Assembly (NCBI GenBank): GCA_015486145.1
Contig: WFSH01000206.1
Location: 1 to 5,117, forward strand
Direction of reading: 5' to 3'
Length of the DNA stretch: 5,117 nt
Source: Mesoaciditogaceae bacterium
GTDB taxonomy: Bacteria > Thermotogota > Thermotogae > Mesoaciditogales > Mesoaciditogaceae
The translations under genes were made by a program, and so were the position numbers. The notes beneath the pieces were generated by a model. It was not told the DNA's origin and searched no databases. It was given only the letters and a program-made list of their open reading frames with translations. The number at the start of each line of letters is the position of its first letter. The first letter of the stretch is position 1. Positions 1-5,103 of this stretch are shown piece by piece.

Positions 1-25
1 GGGCACGGCATGCCGTGCCCCTACG
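1..25. repeat. REP-like perfect palindrome with GCCCCTACG edge
   Basis: Bases 1-20 form a perfect 20-base palindrome (GGGCACGGCATGCCGTGCCC), followed by CTACG. The layout, a GC-rich palindromic core ending in GCCCCTAC(G), matches a general class of dispersed bacterial palindromic repeats with GTAGGGGC...GCCCCTAC ends. The left edge is cut by the window start, so the full unit cannot be seen. As RNA it would form a strong hairpin. A terminator of a gene lying to the left is possible, but no T-run follows it. Confidence 0.7.
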
Positions 26-57
26 TGTTGAATATGATGACAAATTTTCGTGATATT

Positions 58-78
58 CCGTGCCCCTATGTTGTTGAG
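58..78. repeat. Partial second copy of the REP-like right arm
   Basis: CCGTGCCCCTATGTTGTTGA at 58-77 repeats the right arm of the first palindrome (CCGTGCCCCTACGTGTTGA at 13-31) with one substitution and a two-base insertion. The matching left arm (GGGGCACGG) is missing next to it, so this looks like a decayed or solitary half element. Its CCGTGCCC can also pair with GGGCACGG at 1-8, which would enclose the first palindrome. Confidence 0.55.
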
Positions 79-102
79 AATATTCGGCATTTATTTCTGT
101 TT

Positions 103-131
103 GTACGGGCAATTCATGAATTGCCACTACG
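103..131. repeat. REP-like palindrome, AT-core variant
   Basis: Bases 108-125 are a perfect 18-base palindrome (GGCAATTCATGAATTGCC). Two mismatched positions further out, GTA at 103-105 again complements TAC at 128-130, so the full unit reads GTAcGGGC...GCCaCTACG. This is the same terminal consensus as the element at 1-25 with a different core, which marks both as members of one repeat class rather than chance palindromes. Confidence 0.65.
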
Positions 132-325
132 AAATCAAAAAACAATGAGTTCATATGTCCTGACAGTACTTCGAGGGTGCTTATTTTTTTACTTGATAAC
201 AAGGTGTTTTTGAATGACTTTGATCAAACTCAAGGACAGAATAGAGATTCGTCATGTTTTACCCACACAAAAATGAAAAGAACCACAAAGTTTAACTTTA
301 TTAACTTAAAAATTTTGTTTTAGCT
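132..325. other. AT-rich spacer without a recognisable gene
   Basis: I see no coding frame, RNA gene or transposon signature here. Minor local symmetry exists: CTTG-ATAA-CAAG at 192-203, the 8-base palindrome TTGATCAA at 220-227, and AAGTT/AACTT arms around 288-307. None is long enough to be called an operator without relatives to compare. The stretch separates the repeat cluster from the promoter of the AOR operon. Confidence 0.5.
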
Positions 326-329
326 TCTT

Positions 330-359
330 TTGCAAAAAATGTAATTTATATGATAAAAT
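330..359 (+). promoter_or_regulatory. Candidate sigma-70-type promoter of the AOR operon
   Basis: A -35-like TTGCAA (330-335, 4 of 6 to consensus) is followed after 18 bases by a -10-like TAAAAT (354-359, 5 of 6). Initiation about seven bases downstream would fall near 366, right at the 5' edge of the riboswitch-like leader (365), which supports the assignment. The -10 box lies inside a perfect inverted repeat, ATGATA-AAA-TATCAT (350-364), that could be an operator or simply AT-rich chance. No transcript data back this. Confidence 0.45.
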
Positions 360-364
360 ATCAT

Positions 365-477
365 CACCTCCGAGTTAAAATTCTAAAGGTCTACGTTCTG
401 CAAAACCCATGAATTTTTAACCAATGGGTTGAAGGGGAAACCTCTCAGCCTCCCGTGTTTGGAAAGGAGAGTACTCT
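365..477 (+). ncRNA. Moco/Tuco-type molybdenum/tungsten cofactor riboswitch leader
   Basis: The leader carries blocks that I recognise from the Moco RNA motif: CACCTCCGAG (365-374), GGTTGAAGGGGAAACCTC (427-444) and GCCTCCCGTGTTT (448-460), followed by AAAGGAGAG (463-471). Visible pairing: GTTAAAATTC (374-383) with GAATTTTTAAC (411-421), ten pairs plus one bulged T; CTCC (450-453) with GGAG (466-469). A 10-base palindrome AGAGTACTCT (468-477) followed by TTT could form an alternative hairpin. ACCTCC (366-371) is also complementary to the downstream Shine-Dalgarno GGGGGT (484-489) with one G-U pair, which hints at translational control. Known biology: this motif class precedes molybdenum cofactor genes, and a shorter subset has been linked to the tungsten cofactor. 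The downstream AOR fits the tungsten version. The call comes from remembered consensus, not a covariance search. Confidence 0.78.
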
Positions 478-482
478 TTTCA

Positions 483-489
483 AGGGGGT
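483..489 (+). promoter_or_regulatory. Ribosome binding site that fixes the AOR start at GTG 497
   Basis: AGGGGGT lies seven bases before GTG at 497. It favours 497 over the upstream in-frame GTG at 455, which sits inside the conserved CCTCCCGTGTTT block of the leader and has no purine-rich site in front of it. Starting at 497 gives a protein beginning M(V)-S-Y-T-G-K-L-L-R-V-N, the usual N-terminus of the AOR family. Confidence 0.75.
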
Positions 490-496
490 AATACGT

Positions 497-2296
497 GTGA
501 GCTACACGGGCAAGCTTCTGAGGGTAAATCTCACTGACAAAACTTCGAAAGTTGAACAAATCGATGAGAAACTCTTCAAACTTTATCTCGGAGGACGTGG
601 ATTGGCATCGAAGATCCTGATGGATGAAATCGATCTCAAAATCGATCCGCTCTCCCCAGAAAACAAACTCATCTTTGCAACCGGACTTTTAACAGGCACC
701 ACTGCTCCAACGGGCGGAAGGTATATGGTTGTTACCAAAGGGCCGCTAACGGGGACGATTGCATCGAGCAACTCCGGTGGTTTTTTCGGCGCGGAGTTGA
801 AATTTGCAGGCTACGATATGTTGATAATCGAAGGAAAGGCTGACAAACCGGTTTACATTTCCATCATGAACGGAGATGTTGAAATAAAAGACGCATCGCG
901 TCTTTGGGGAAAAGACACGTATTTCACCACAGATACTATTCTAAAAGAAGTGGGAGATGAAAGGGCAAAAGTTTCCTGTATAGGCCCAGCCGGTGAAAAT
1001 TTGGTCTTGATTTCTTCAATTATAAACGACAAGGGAAGAGCCGCCGGCAGAACTGGCGTTGGAGCGGTTATGGGAAGTAAGATGCTGAAAGCCATCGTTG
1101 TAAGAGGAAATAAAAGGCCAGAAGTGAAAGACAAAGGTCAGTTCTCCGAAGTGGTGAGAGAAAAGATAACGACGTTGCGTTCCAATGGCATAACGGGTGA
1201 GGGCCTCCCAAAACTTGGAACGAAGGTTCTTGACAGCATAATAAACGCAAACGGTTTGTACCCGACCAGAAATTTCAATAAAGGTACGTACGAATACGTT
1301 GAAGAGGTAAACGGAGAGGCTTTGGTCGAAAAAGGGTATCTCATAAGAAACAAAGCGTGCTTTGGATGTCCTATAGCGTGTGGAAGGGTTGTAACCTTGC
1401 CAACCGGTGAAGAAGGAGAAGGTCCAGAATACGAAAGTGGTTGGGCATTCGGTGCCGATTGTGGCGTTTCTGATCTTGTTTCCATAACCGAAGCGAACTT
1501 CCTTTGCAACAAACTTGGGCTTGATACAATTTCAACGGGTTCCACAATCGCTTGTGCCATGGAACTGTATGAAAAGGGATATTTGAAAGATGAAGAGATA
1601 AGAAATGCGACAAAGCCGCGTTTCGGAAGCTCCGAAGCCATTGTCTATTACACGAAAGCGATAGCGTACCGCGAAGGGCTTGGCGATAAATTGGCAGAAG
1701 GATCATACAGATTTGCTCAAGCGCATGGACATCCAGAGCTCTCAATGAGCGTTAAAAAACAGGAAATACCCGCTTACGATCCAAGGGGAGCGCAAGGACA
1801 TGCCTTGGAATATGCCACTTCAAACAGGGGCGCTTGCCATGTAAGAGGTTACATGATTTCCCCAGAAATTCTTGGCGTTCCAGAGAAATTGGAAACGCAG
1901 AAGCTTGAAGGAAAAGCGCAATGGGTAAAAACATTCCAGGATCTAACAGCCGTCATTGATTCAGCTGGATTGTGCCTTTTCACTTCCTTCGCACTTGGCG
2001 GAGACGATTACGCCGATTTGATAAACGCGGCAACCGGTTACAACTTGAGTACAGAAGAAATGATGAAAATCGGCGAAAGAATATGGAATTTGGAAAGGAT
2101 CTTCAATCTTGAAGCCGGCCTTGATCCAAAAGAGGATACCCTACCGAAGAGATTTTTGGAAGATCCACTTCCAGACGGCCCACAAAAAGGCGCAACCGTT
2201 AAGCTAAGCGTGCTAATTCCAGAATACTACAAAGTAAGAGGATGGGATGAAAATGGAATTCCCACCACAGAGAAGAGAAAAGAGTTGGGATTTTGA
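497..2296 (+). CDS. aor: Tungsten-type aldehyde:ferredoxin oxidoreductase (AOR family)
   Basis: Predicted 599-residue cytoplasmic enzyme of the AOR family, which oxidises aldehydes to carboxylic acids with ferredoxin as electron acceptor, using a bis-pyranopterin tungsten centre and one [4Fe-4S] cluster. Residues 1-205 form the N-terminal domain (GGRGLASK at 32-39; TGG...SNSGGFFGAELKFAGYD at 72-107). The remainder is the helical domains 2 and 3. Cluster ligands are Cys288-X2-Cys291-X3-Cys295 and Cys493. Pterin-type motifs are NKLGLD (338-343) and DSAGLC (488-493). Glu313 and His448 match the residues near tungsten in the P. furiosus enzyme (Cys288/291/295/494, Glu313, His448 as I remember them). 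The first pterin motif has Asn where DXXGL(C/D) expects Asp. The true substrate cannot be read from sequence; a related oxidoreductase such as a formaldehyde- or sugar-aldehyde-specific member is possible. First gene of the operon; its stop overlaps the next start by four bases. Confidence 0.93.
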   Translation: MSYTGKLLRVNLTDKTSKVEQIDEKLFKLYLGGRGLASKILMDEIDLKIDPLSPENKLIFATGLLTGTTAPTGGRYMVVTKGPLTGTIASSNSGGFFGAELKFAGYDMLIIEGKADKPVYISIMNGDVEIKDASRLWGKDTYFTTDTILKEVGDERAKVSCIGPAGENLVLISSIINDKGRAAGRTGVGAVMGSKMLKAIVVRGNKRPEVKDKGQFSEVVREKITTLRSNGITGEGLPKLGTKVLDSIINANGLYPTRNFNKGTYEYVEEVNGEALVEKGYLIRNKACFGCPIACGRVVTLPTGEEGEGPEYESGWAFGADCGVSDLVSITEANFLCNKLGLDTISTGSTIACAMELYEKGYLKDEEIRNATKPRFGSSEAIVYYTKAIAYREGLGDKLAEGSYRFAQAHGHPELSMSVKKQEIPAYDPRGAQGHALEYATSNRGACHVRGYMISPEILGVPEKLETQKLEGKAQWVKTFQDLTAVIDSAGLCLFTSFALGGDDYADLINAATGYNLSTEEMMKIGERIWNLERIFNLEAGLDPKEDTLPKRFLEDPLPDGPQKGATVKLSVLIPEYYKVRGWDENGIPTTEKRKELGF

Positions 2297-2574
2297 GGCT
2301 ACACGTCGAATTTTACTCAACGCTTCGGCTTGATTTGAAGATAAAGAAATTGGAATACGAAAGCGATGGAAAATTGACGGTGGAGCAGTTGCTCCACCGC
2401 CTTTCACTGGATGTAAATCCAGCGATATACGATAAACTCGTAAAAGGTGGTCAACCTATAAAGGGAACCAACATCCTTATAAACGGCAAGAGTTTTTGGC
2501 ATCTTAATCTGCTTGACACGCCTCTTCACAATGGAGACAAAGTGCAGATATTCCCTCCTGCAGCGGGTGGATGA
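2293..2574 (+). CDS. MoaD/ThiS-family sulfur carrier protein
   Basis: A 93-residue beta-grasp, ubiquitin-like protein. The C-terminal half has the MoaD/ThiS pattern: a conserved I-N-G turn (residues 62-64), then T-P-L-X-N-G-D-X-V near 76-84 and the tail F-P-P-A-A-G-G ending exactly at Gly92-Gly93. In this family the terminal Gly is adenylated by an E1-like enzyme and converted to a thiocarboxylate, which supplies the dithiolene sulfurs of molybdopterin. Here it probably serves the tungsten cofactor of the AOR. It starts with TTG, which overlaps the AOR stop as TTGA and indicates translational coupling; GGGA just upstream is a weak ribosome site. It is somewhat longer than the typical 80-residue MoaD. 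It could be a general MoaD or a carrier dedicated to this cassette; position next to the E1 favours the latter. Confidence 0.88.
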   Translation: MRLHVEFYSTLRLDLKIKKLEYESDGKLTVEQLLHRLSLDVNPAIYDKLVKGGQPIKGTNILINGKSFWHLNLLDTPLHNGDKVQIFPPAAGG

Positions 2575-3245
2575 TGAGCTATTCGAAATACTTTGTAAGA
2601 CAAATTCCGGTTATAGGGAAAGCATGCCAGGAAAGGTTGAAAAAATCCAGCGTTTTGATCGCAGGAATGGGTGGTTTAGGCTCAACCGTTGCCACCATTT
2701 TGACGAGAAATGGCATATCCAGCTTGTACGTTGTGGATGACGATGTGGTGGATGAAACTAACATACATCGTCAAATTTTGTACAGCATCGAAGATGTTGG
2801 AAAGAAAAAGGTTGAGATTGCGAAACGACGGTTGGAAAAAACAGGCTTCTCAACGGAAATCCATCCCATTTTCCAAAAGGTTGAAAAGAACTTTCGCATC
2901 CCAAAAGTGGACGTCGTGATTGATTGCTTGGACAACGGCCGTTCTAAAACGTTGCTGAGTGAACTGGCGGCAAAAGAGTCCATACCGTTTGTACACGCTG
3001 GCGTGAATGGATACGTCGGCCAGATTTTGACGTTAAAGAAGAAAACCTTATCCGATGTGCTTTCCTTTCCGGAAGATATGAAAGAAACGCCGGTACTTTT
3101 GCAAGTGATCTCTTTGGTAGCTTCTATACAAGCAATGGAAGTGGTAAATCTCATATGCGAAAAGCCTAACAATTTAATTGGGAAGATACTTTTCGTTGAC
3201 TTGCTTGATTACGATTTTGAGGTGGTAAACGTTGAAGACGTATAA
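2571..3245 (+). CDS. ThiF/MoeB/HesA-family E1-like adenylyltransferase
   Basis: A 224-residue Rossmann-type E1 enzyme expected to adenylate the Gly-Gly terminus of the adjacent MoaD-like protein using ATP. ATP-site features are present in order: Arg10-Gln11 in the N-terminal helix, GMGGLG at 32-37, the D-D-D-V-V-D-E-T-N-I-H-R-Q stretch at 56-68 (Asp58, Asn64, Arg67, Gln68), Lys80 after D-V-G-K-K, and the D-C-L-D-N at 118-122 with Asp121 as the likely magnesium ligand. It ends with the usual S-I-Q-A-M-E helix near 185-190. Unlike MoeB and ThiF it has no CXXC pairs (only Cys19, Cys119 and Cys196), so the structural zinc site is absent, and it is slightly shorter than the roughly 250 residues of MoeB. 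ATG 2571 overlaps the MoaD-like stop as ATGA; an adjacent ATG at 2574 is equally possible. It has no rhodanese domain. Confidence 0.9.
   Translation: MMSYSKYFVRQIPVIGKACQERLKKSSVLIAGMGGLGSTVATILTRNGISSLYVVDDDVVDETNIHRQILYSIEDVGKKKVEIAKRRLEKTGFSTEIHPIFQKVEKNFRIPKVDVVIDCLDNGRSKTLLSELAAKESIPFVHAGVNGYVGQILTLKKKTLSDVLSFPEDMKETPVLLQVISLVASIQAMEVVNLICEKPNNLIGKILFVDLLDYDFEVVNVEDV
3219..3226 (+). promoter_or_regulatory. Ribosome binding site inside the E1 gene for the radical SAM gene
   Basis: GAGGTGGT ends five bases before TTG at 3232. It lies within the last codons of the E1-like gene and is what supports the TTG start, giving a 14-base gene overlap. The next candidate start is an in-frame ATG 37 codons later (Met38), between the second and third radical SAM cysteines (Cys36 and Cys39), so it would lose the first two cluster ligands; the TTG or something very close to it must be right. 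Confidence 0.65.
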
Positions 3246-4305
3246 ATTCAACCTCAGAGATGCAGAGGTAACATTAAAACCTGACAACAACATAGAAAAA
3301 GTGTACATAGAGCTTTCTTCGGATTGCAATCTGCACTGCGAGATGTGTTTCAGAAATTCATTTGAGGAAAAATTTGGAAAGATGGATTTGAAGACTTTTT
3401 ACAACATTTTCGATGGCCTTAAAGATATGAAAAAAGTGAAAGAAATCATTTTCGGTGGGATTGGAGAGCCTTTAACAAATCCAAACTTCAAAAAGATGGC
3501 AAAGTTTGTAAAAGAAAAAGGCTACAAACTCTTGCTGGAATCTAACGGCTACCTCATAACCGATGAGATGTTGGATTTCTTTTTTTCCATATCGTTGGAC
3601 GAATTCATATTTTCGGCAGAGCCGGGAACAGCTGGTCACGGTGCTTATTCATGGATATTGAACCTCACCAAAAAGATCTCCGATCGCATCGCGCGTGAAA
3701 AGCTTGGAAAGCCGGTGGTAACCATTCAAACTGTGCTTTCCACGAAAAACGTTCACAACATAGAATCTTTTTTTCAAAAATTCGTCGACGCCGGCGCATC
3801 AAGATTCATACTTTCAAACATAATCCCAACATCTGAAAAAGAACTTTCGCTTCCGCTCTACATCAAACCAAAAGCGAATATGGAGAGCCGCATATCCAGA
3901 AAGATAACGGGAAAAATCAGCACGAATTTGCCCTATTTTGAATTGAAAACAGAAAGGTATTGCAATTTCATACAAAAAAATTCCGTCGTTGTGCGATGGG
4001 ATGGTGAAATCGCCCCATGCTATAGGTTCTTACACACTTACACGGAATACGTTTACGGATTGAAAAAGCAAATAAAAGCTGTAAGCTACGGGAACGTAAA
4101 TGAAAAAAGCCTCTCAGAGATATGGAAGTCGGAAGATTTTTCGTATTTTCGTTTTAAAGTTAGACATGCGCTCTTTCCTTCATGCACAGATTGCAGGCTG
4201 AGGGATGGATGTGATTTTGTCACTTCTTCCGAATATGATTGTTGGGATAATTCTCCATCTTGCGCCGATTGCCTTTGGTGGAGAAATTTGGTGATATGTC
4301 CTTGA
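3232..4305 (+). CDS. Radical SAM/SPASM maturase of the tungsten oxidoreductase
   Basis: A 357-residue radical SAM protein. The [4Fe-4S]-SAM motif is Cys32-X3-Cys36-X2-Cys39 (C-N-L-H-C-E-M-C), followed by a SAM-binding G-G-I-G-E-P at 75-80 and a TIM-barrel-like core to about 230. The C-terminus is SPASM-like: Cys244-X13-Gly258-X4-Cys263, then Cys318-X2-Cys321-X5-Cys327, then Cys337, Cys344-X2-Cys347 and a penultimate Cys356. These nine cysteines could hold two auxiliary iron-sulfur clusters. Known context: a radical SAM family annotated as tungsten cofactor oxidoreductase maturase is encoded beside AORs, and this protein fits it by architecture and position. The reaction is not established for that family; modification of the AOR polypeptide or of the tungsten cofactor are both open. 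It overlaps the E1-like gene by 14 bases and ends the operon; no hairpin-plus-T-run terminator follows. Confidence 0.88.
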   Translation: MKTYKFNLRDAEVTLKPDNNIEKVYIELSSDCNLHCEMCFRNSFEEKFGKMDLKTFYNIFDGLKDMKKVKEIIFGGIGEPLTNPNFKKMAKFVKEKGYKLLLESNGYLITDEMLDFFFSISLDEFIFSAEPGTAGHGAYSWILNLTKKISDRIAREKLGKPVVTIQTVLSTKNVHNIESFFQKFVDAGASRFILSNIIPTSEKELSLPLYIKPKANMESRISRKITGKISTNLPYFELKTERYCNFIQKNSVVVRWDGEIAPCYRFLHTYTEYVYGLKKQIKAVSYGNVNEKSLSEIWKSEDFSYFRFKVRHALFPSCTDCRLRDGCDFVTSSEYDCWDNSPSCADCLWWRNLVICP

Positions 4306-4321
4306 GTTAGGGAAAAGGGAT

Positions 4322-4864
4322 TTAATTTAAACTCTCTTTCATTTTTTCAAGTGTCTTTTGATCCAACAATCTGTCATTTTTGTAGTACAAAACAGGTGCG
4401 CGGAAGTAAGGGGTTTTACCTCTCACATCCATAGGAATTAAGAGTTCAAATTCATCTCTGTAATCTTCCCAATTTATCAAAACAGGCGTTGCCAATCCAT
4501 CTTTAAGACATTCATCTAACGAATCAAAATGGATAACTCTTTTAAATGCGCTTGATATGTCTTTTATGAACTCTTCTGGAAGGTAGGTGTAGACTTCAAC
4601 TTCTTTTAGTTGATCAAAACCTATGCCAGCTTTTTGACGATAAATAAGAGTGTTTCCACCTTTCAACCTGTAAAATTTTGTCTTTTCATCCAACTCCCTA
4701 CTATGGGCAACTCTTCCTATGAGTGCCGCATCTATGCTTCCGGCACGTAACATGTACAGCACTTCCGCAGCACTTGAAGCAGGCAAAAAATCGATGTCAT
4801 CAAAATTTCTTGCGATCTTTTCCAAATAAGGTTGCATCGTTGGGCAATACGAAAGTTTTATCAT
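4322..4864 (-). CDS. Small cytoplasmic protein resembling a type 2 periplasmic-binding fold
   Basis: A 180-residue protein without signal peptide or membrane segment. I do not recognise a named family. The segment at 30-50 (S-S-A-A-E-V-L-Y-M-L-R-A-G-S-I-D-A-A-L-I-G) is the typical helix-then-strand of type 2 solute-binding folds, where a helix is followed by an Asp-Ala-Ala strand; the S-Y-C-P-T-M at 5-10 is placed like the first ligand-binding loop. A second lobe-like part (about 85-150) and a return segment (155-163, A-P-V-L-Y-Y) agree with a minimal two-lobe fold, but this is inference. The start is well set by GGAGGAG (4871-4877, minus strand) six bases upstream. It converges on the radical SAM gene with 16 bases between stops. 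A cytosolic ligand-binding or sensing role, possibly for an oxyanion or cofactor precursor, is speculative. Confidence 0.72.
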   Translation of the reverse strand: MIKLSYCPTMQPYLEKIARNFDDIDFLPASSAAEVLYMLRAGSIDAALIGRVAHSRELDEKTKFYRLKGGNTLIYRQKAGIGFDQLKEVEVYTYLPEEFIKDISSAFKRVIHFDSLDECLKDGLATPVLINWEDYRDEFELLIPMDVRGKTPYFRAPVLYYKNDRLLDQKTLEKMKESLN

Positions 4865-4870
4865 CTTTTT

Positions 4871-4877
4871 CTCCTCC
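4871..4877 (-). promoter_or_regulatory. Strong ribosome binding site for the convergent gene
   Basis: Read on the minus strand, GGAGGAG sits six bases before the ATG at 4864-4862. It is the clearest Shine-Dalgarno in the window and supports both the strand and the start of the 180-residue protein. I could not pick a convincing promoter further upstream; TTAAAATT near 4928-4935 (minus strand) is the only -10-like stretch and lacks a good -35 partner. Confidence 0.75.
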
Positions 4878-5024
4878 CATGTAAAATATAGTTGTTAGAT
4901 GAAATAGGCTTTTTCGCGATCGACAATAATTTTAACACGATTACACAACCTTTAAAAGAACAAACACCCTTGAAGCCTTCGTCAAAACATATGAAGACGC
5001 CATACAAGATGTGAAAGAACAGAG

Positions 5025-5058
5025 AGCAAGATTGCACAGTGTGCAATGTATTCTTGCT
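5025..5058. repeat. Nested inverted repeat
   Basis: A perfect inverted repeat ATTGCACA-G-TGTGCAAT (5031-5047) is flanked by a second pair of arms, AGCAAGA (5025-5031) and TCTTGCT (5052-5058), with a five-base asymmetry (TGTAT) on the right side. Two nested pairs suggest an RNA hairpin or a binding site. It lies inside the startless coding-like frame, so one of the two readings may be fortuitous. Confidence 0.5.
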
Positions 5059-5088
5059 TTCACGACCAAAGCGATAGCTGCGATGAGA

Positions 5089-5103
5089 GGCACAGGATGT
5101 GCC
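5089..5103. repeat. Short hairpin GGCACA-GGA-TGTGCC
   Basis: Perfect six-base arms around a three-base loop. The arm resembles the GGCACGG arm of the palindrome at 1-20, but the match is too short to claim the same family. There is no T-run, so a terminator is unlikely on either strand. Confidence 0.4.

Noticed and set aside
1..131. A CRISPR array in the repeat-rich left edge
   Set aside because: The units are palindromic with different cores and irregular spacing, there are no equal-length repeats with unique spacers, and no cas gene is present.
10..213. A 67-codon plus-strand frame starting at ATG 10
   Set aside because: It runs through the palindromic repeats (the peptide repeats P-C-P-Y-V twice for that reason), has no ribosome site and no protein-like composition.
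1138..1641. A 167-codon minus-strand frame within the AOR gene
   Set aside because: Antisense to a strongly conserved AOR segment that includes the cluster cysteines; no ribosome site, composition typical of an antisense shadow.
497..2296. Subunit of a benzoyl-CoA reductase (BamB-like) instead of an AOR
   Set aside because: BamB belongs to the AOR superfamily, but none of the other Bam subunits is nearby; residues and numbering follow the P. furiosus AOR closely.
4306..4335. A terminator between the convergent genes
   Set aside because: Only a weak AT inverted repeat (TTTAA-T-TTAAA at 4321-4331) is present, without GC stem; not enough to call a terminator for either strand.
4861..5046. A 61-codon minus-strand frame upstream of the binding-fold gene
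   Set aside because: Hydrophobic/Cys-rich peptide without family resemblance and no ribosome site; it covers the Shine-Dalgarno of the next gene and reads the opposite strand of the more protein-like plus frame.
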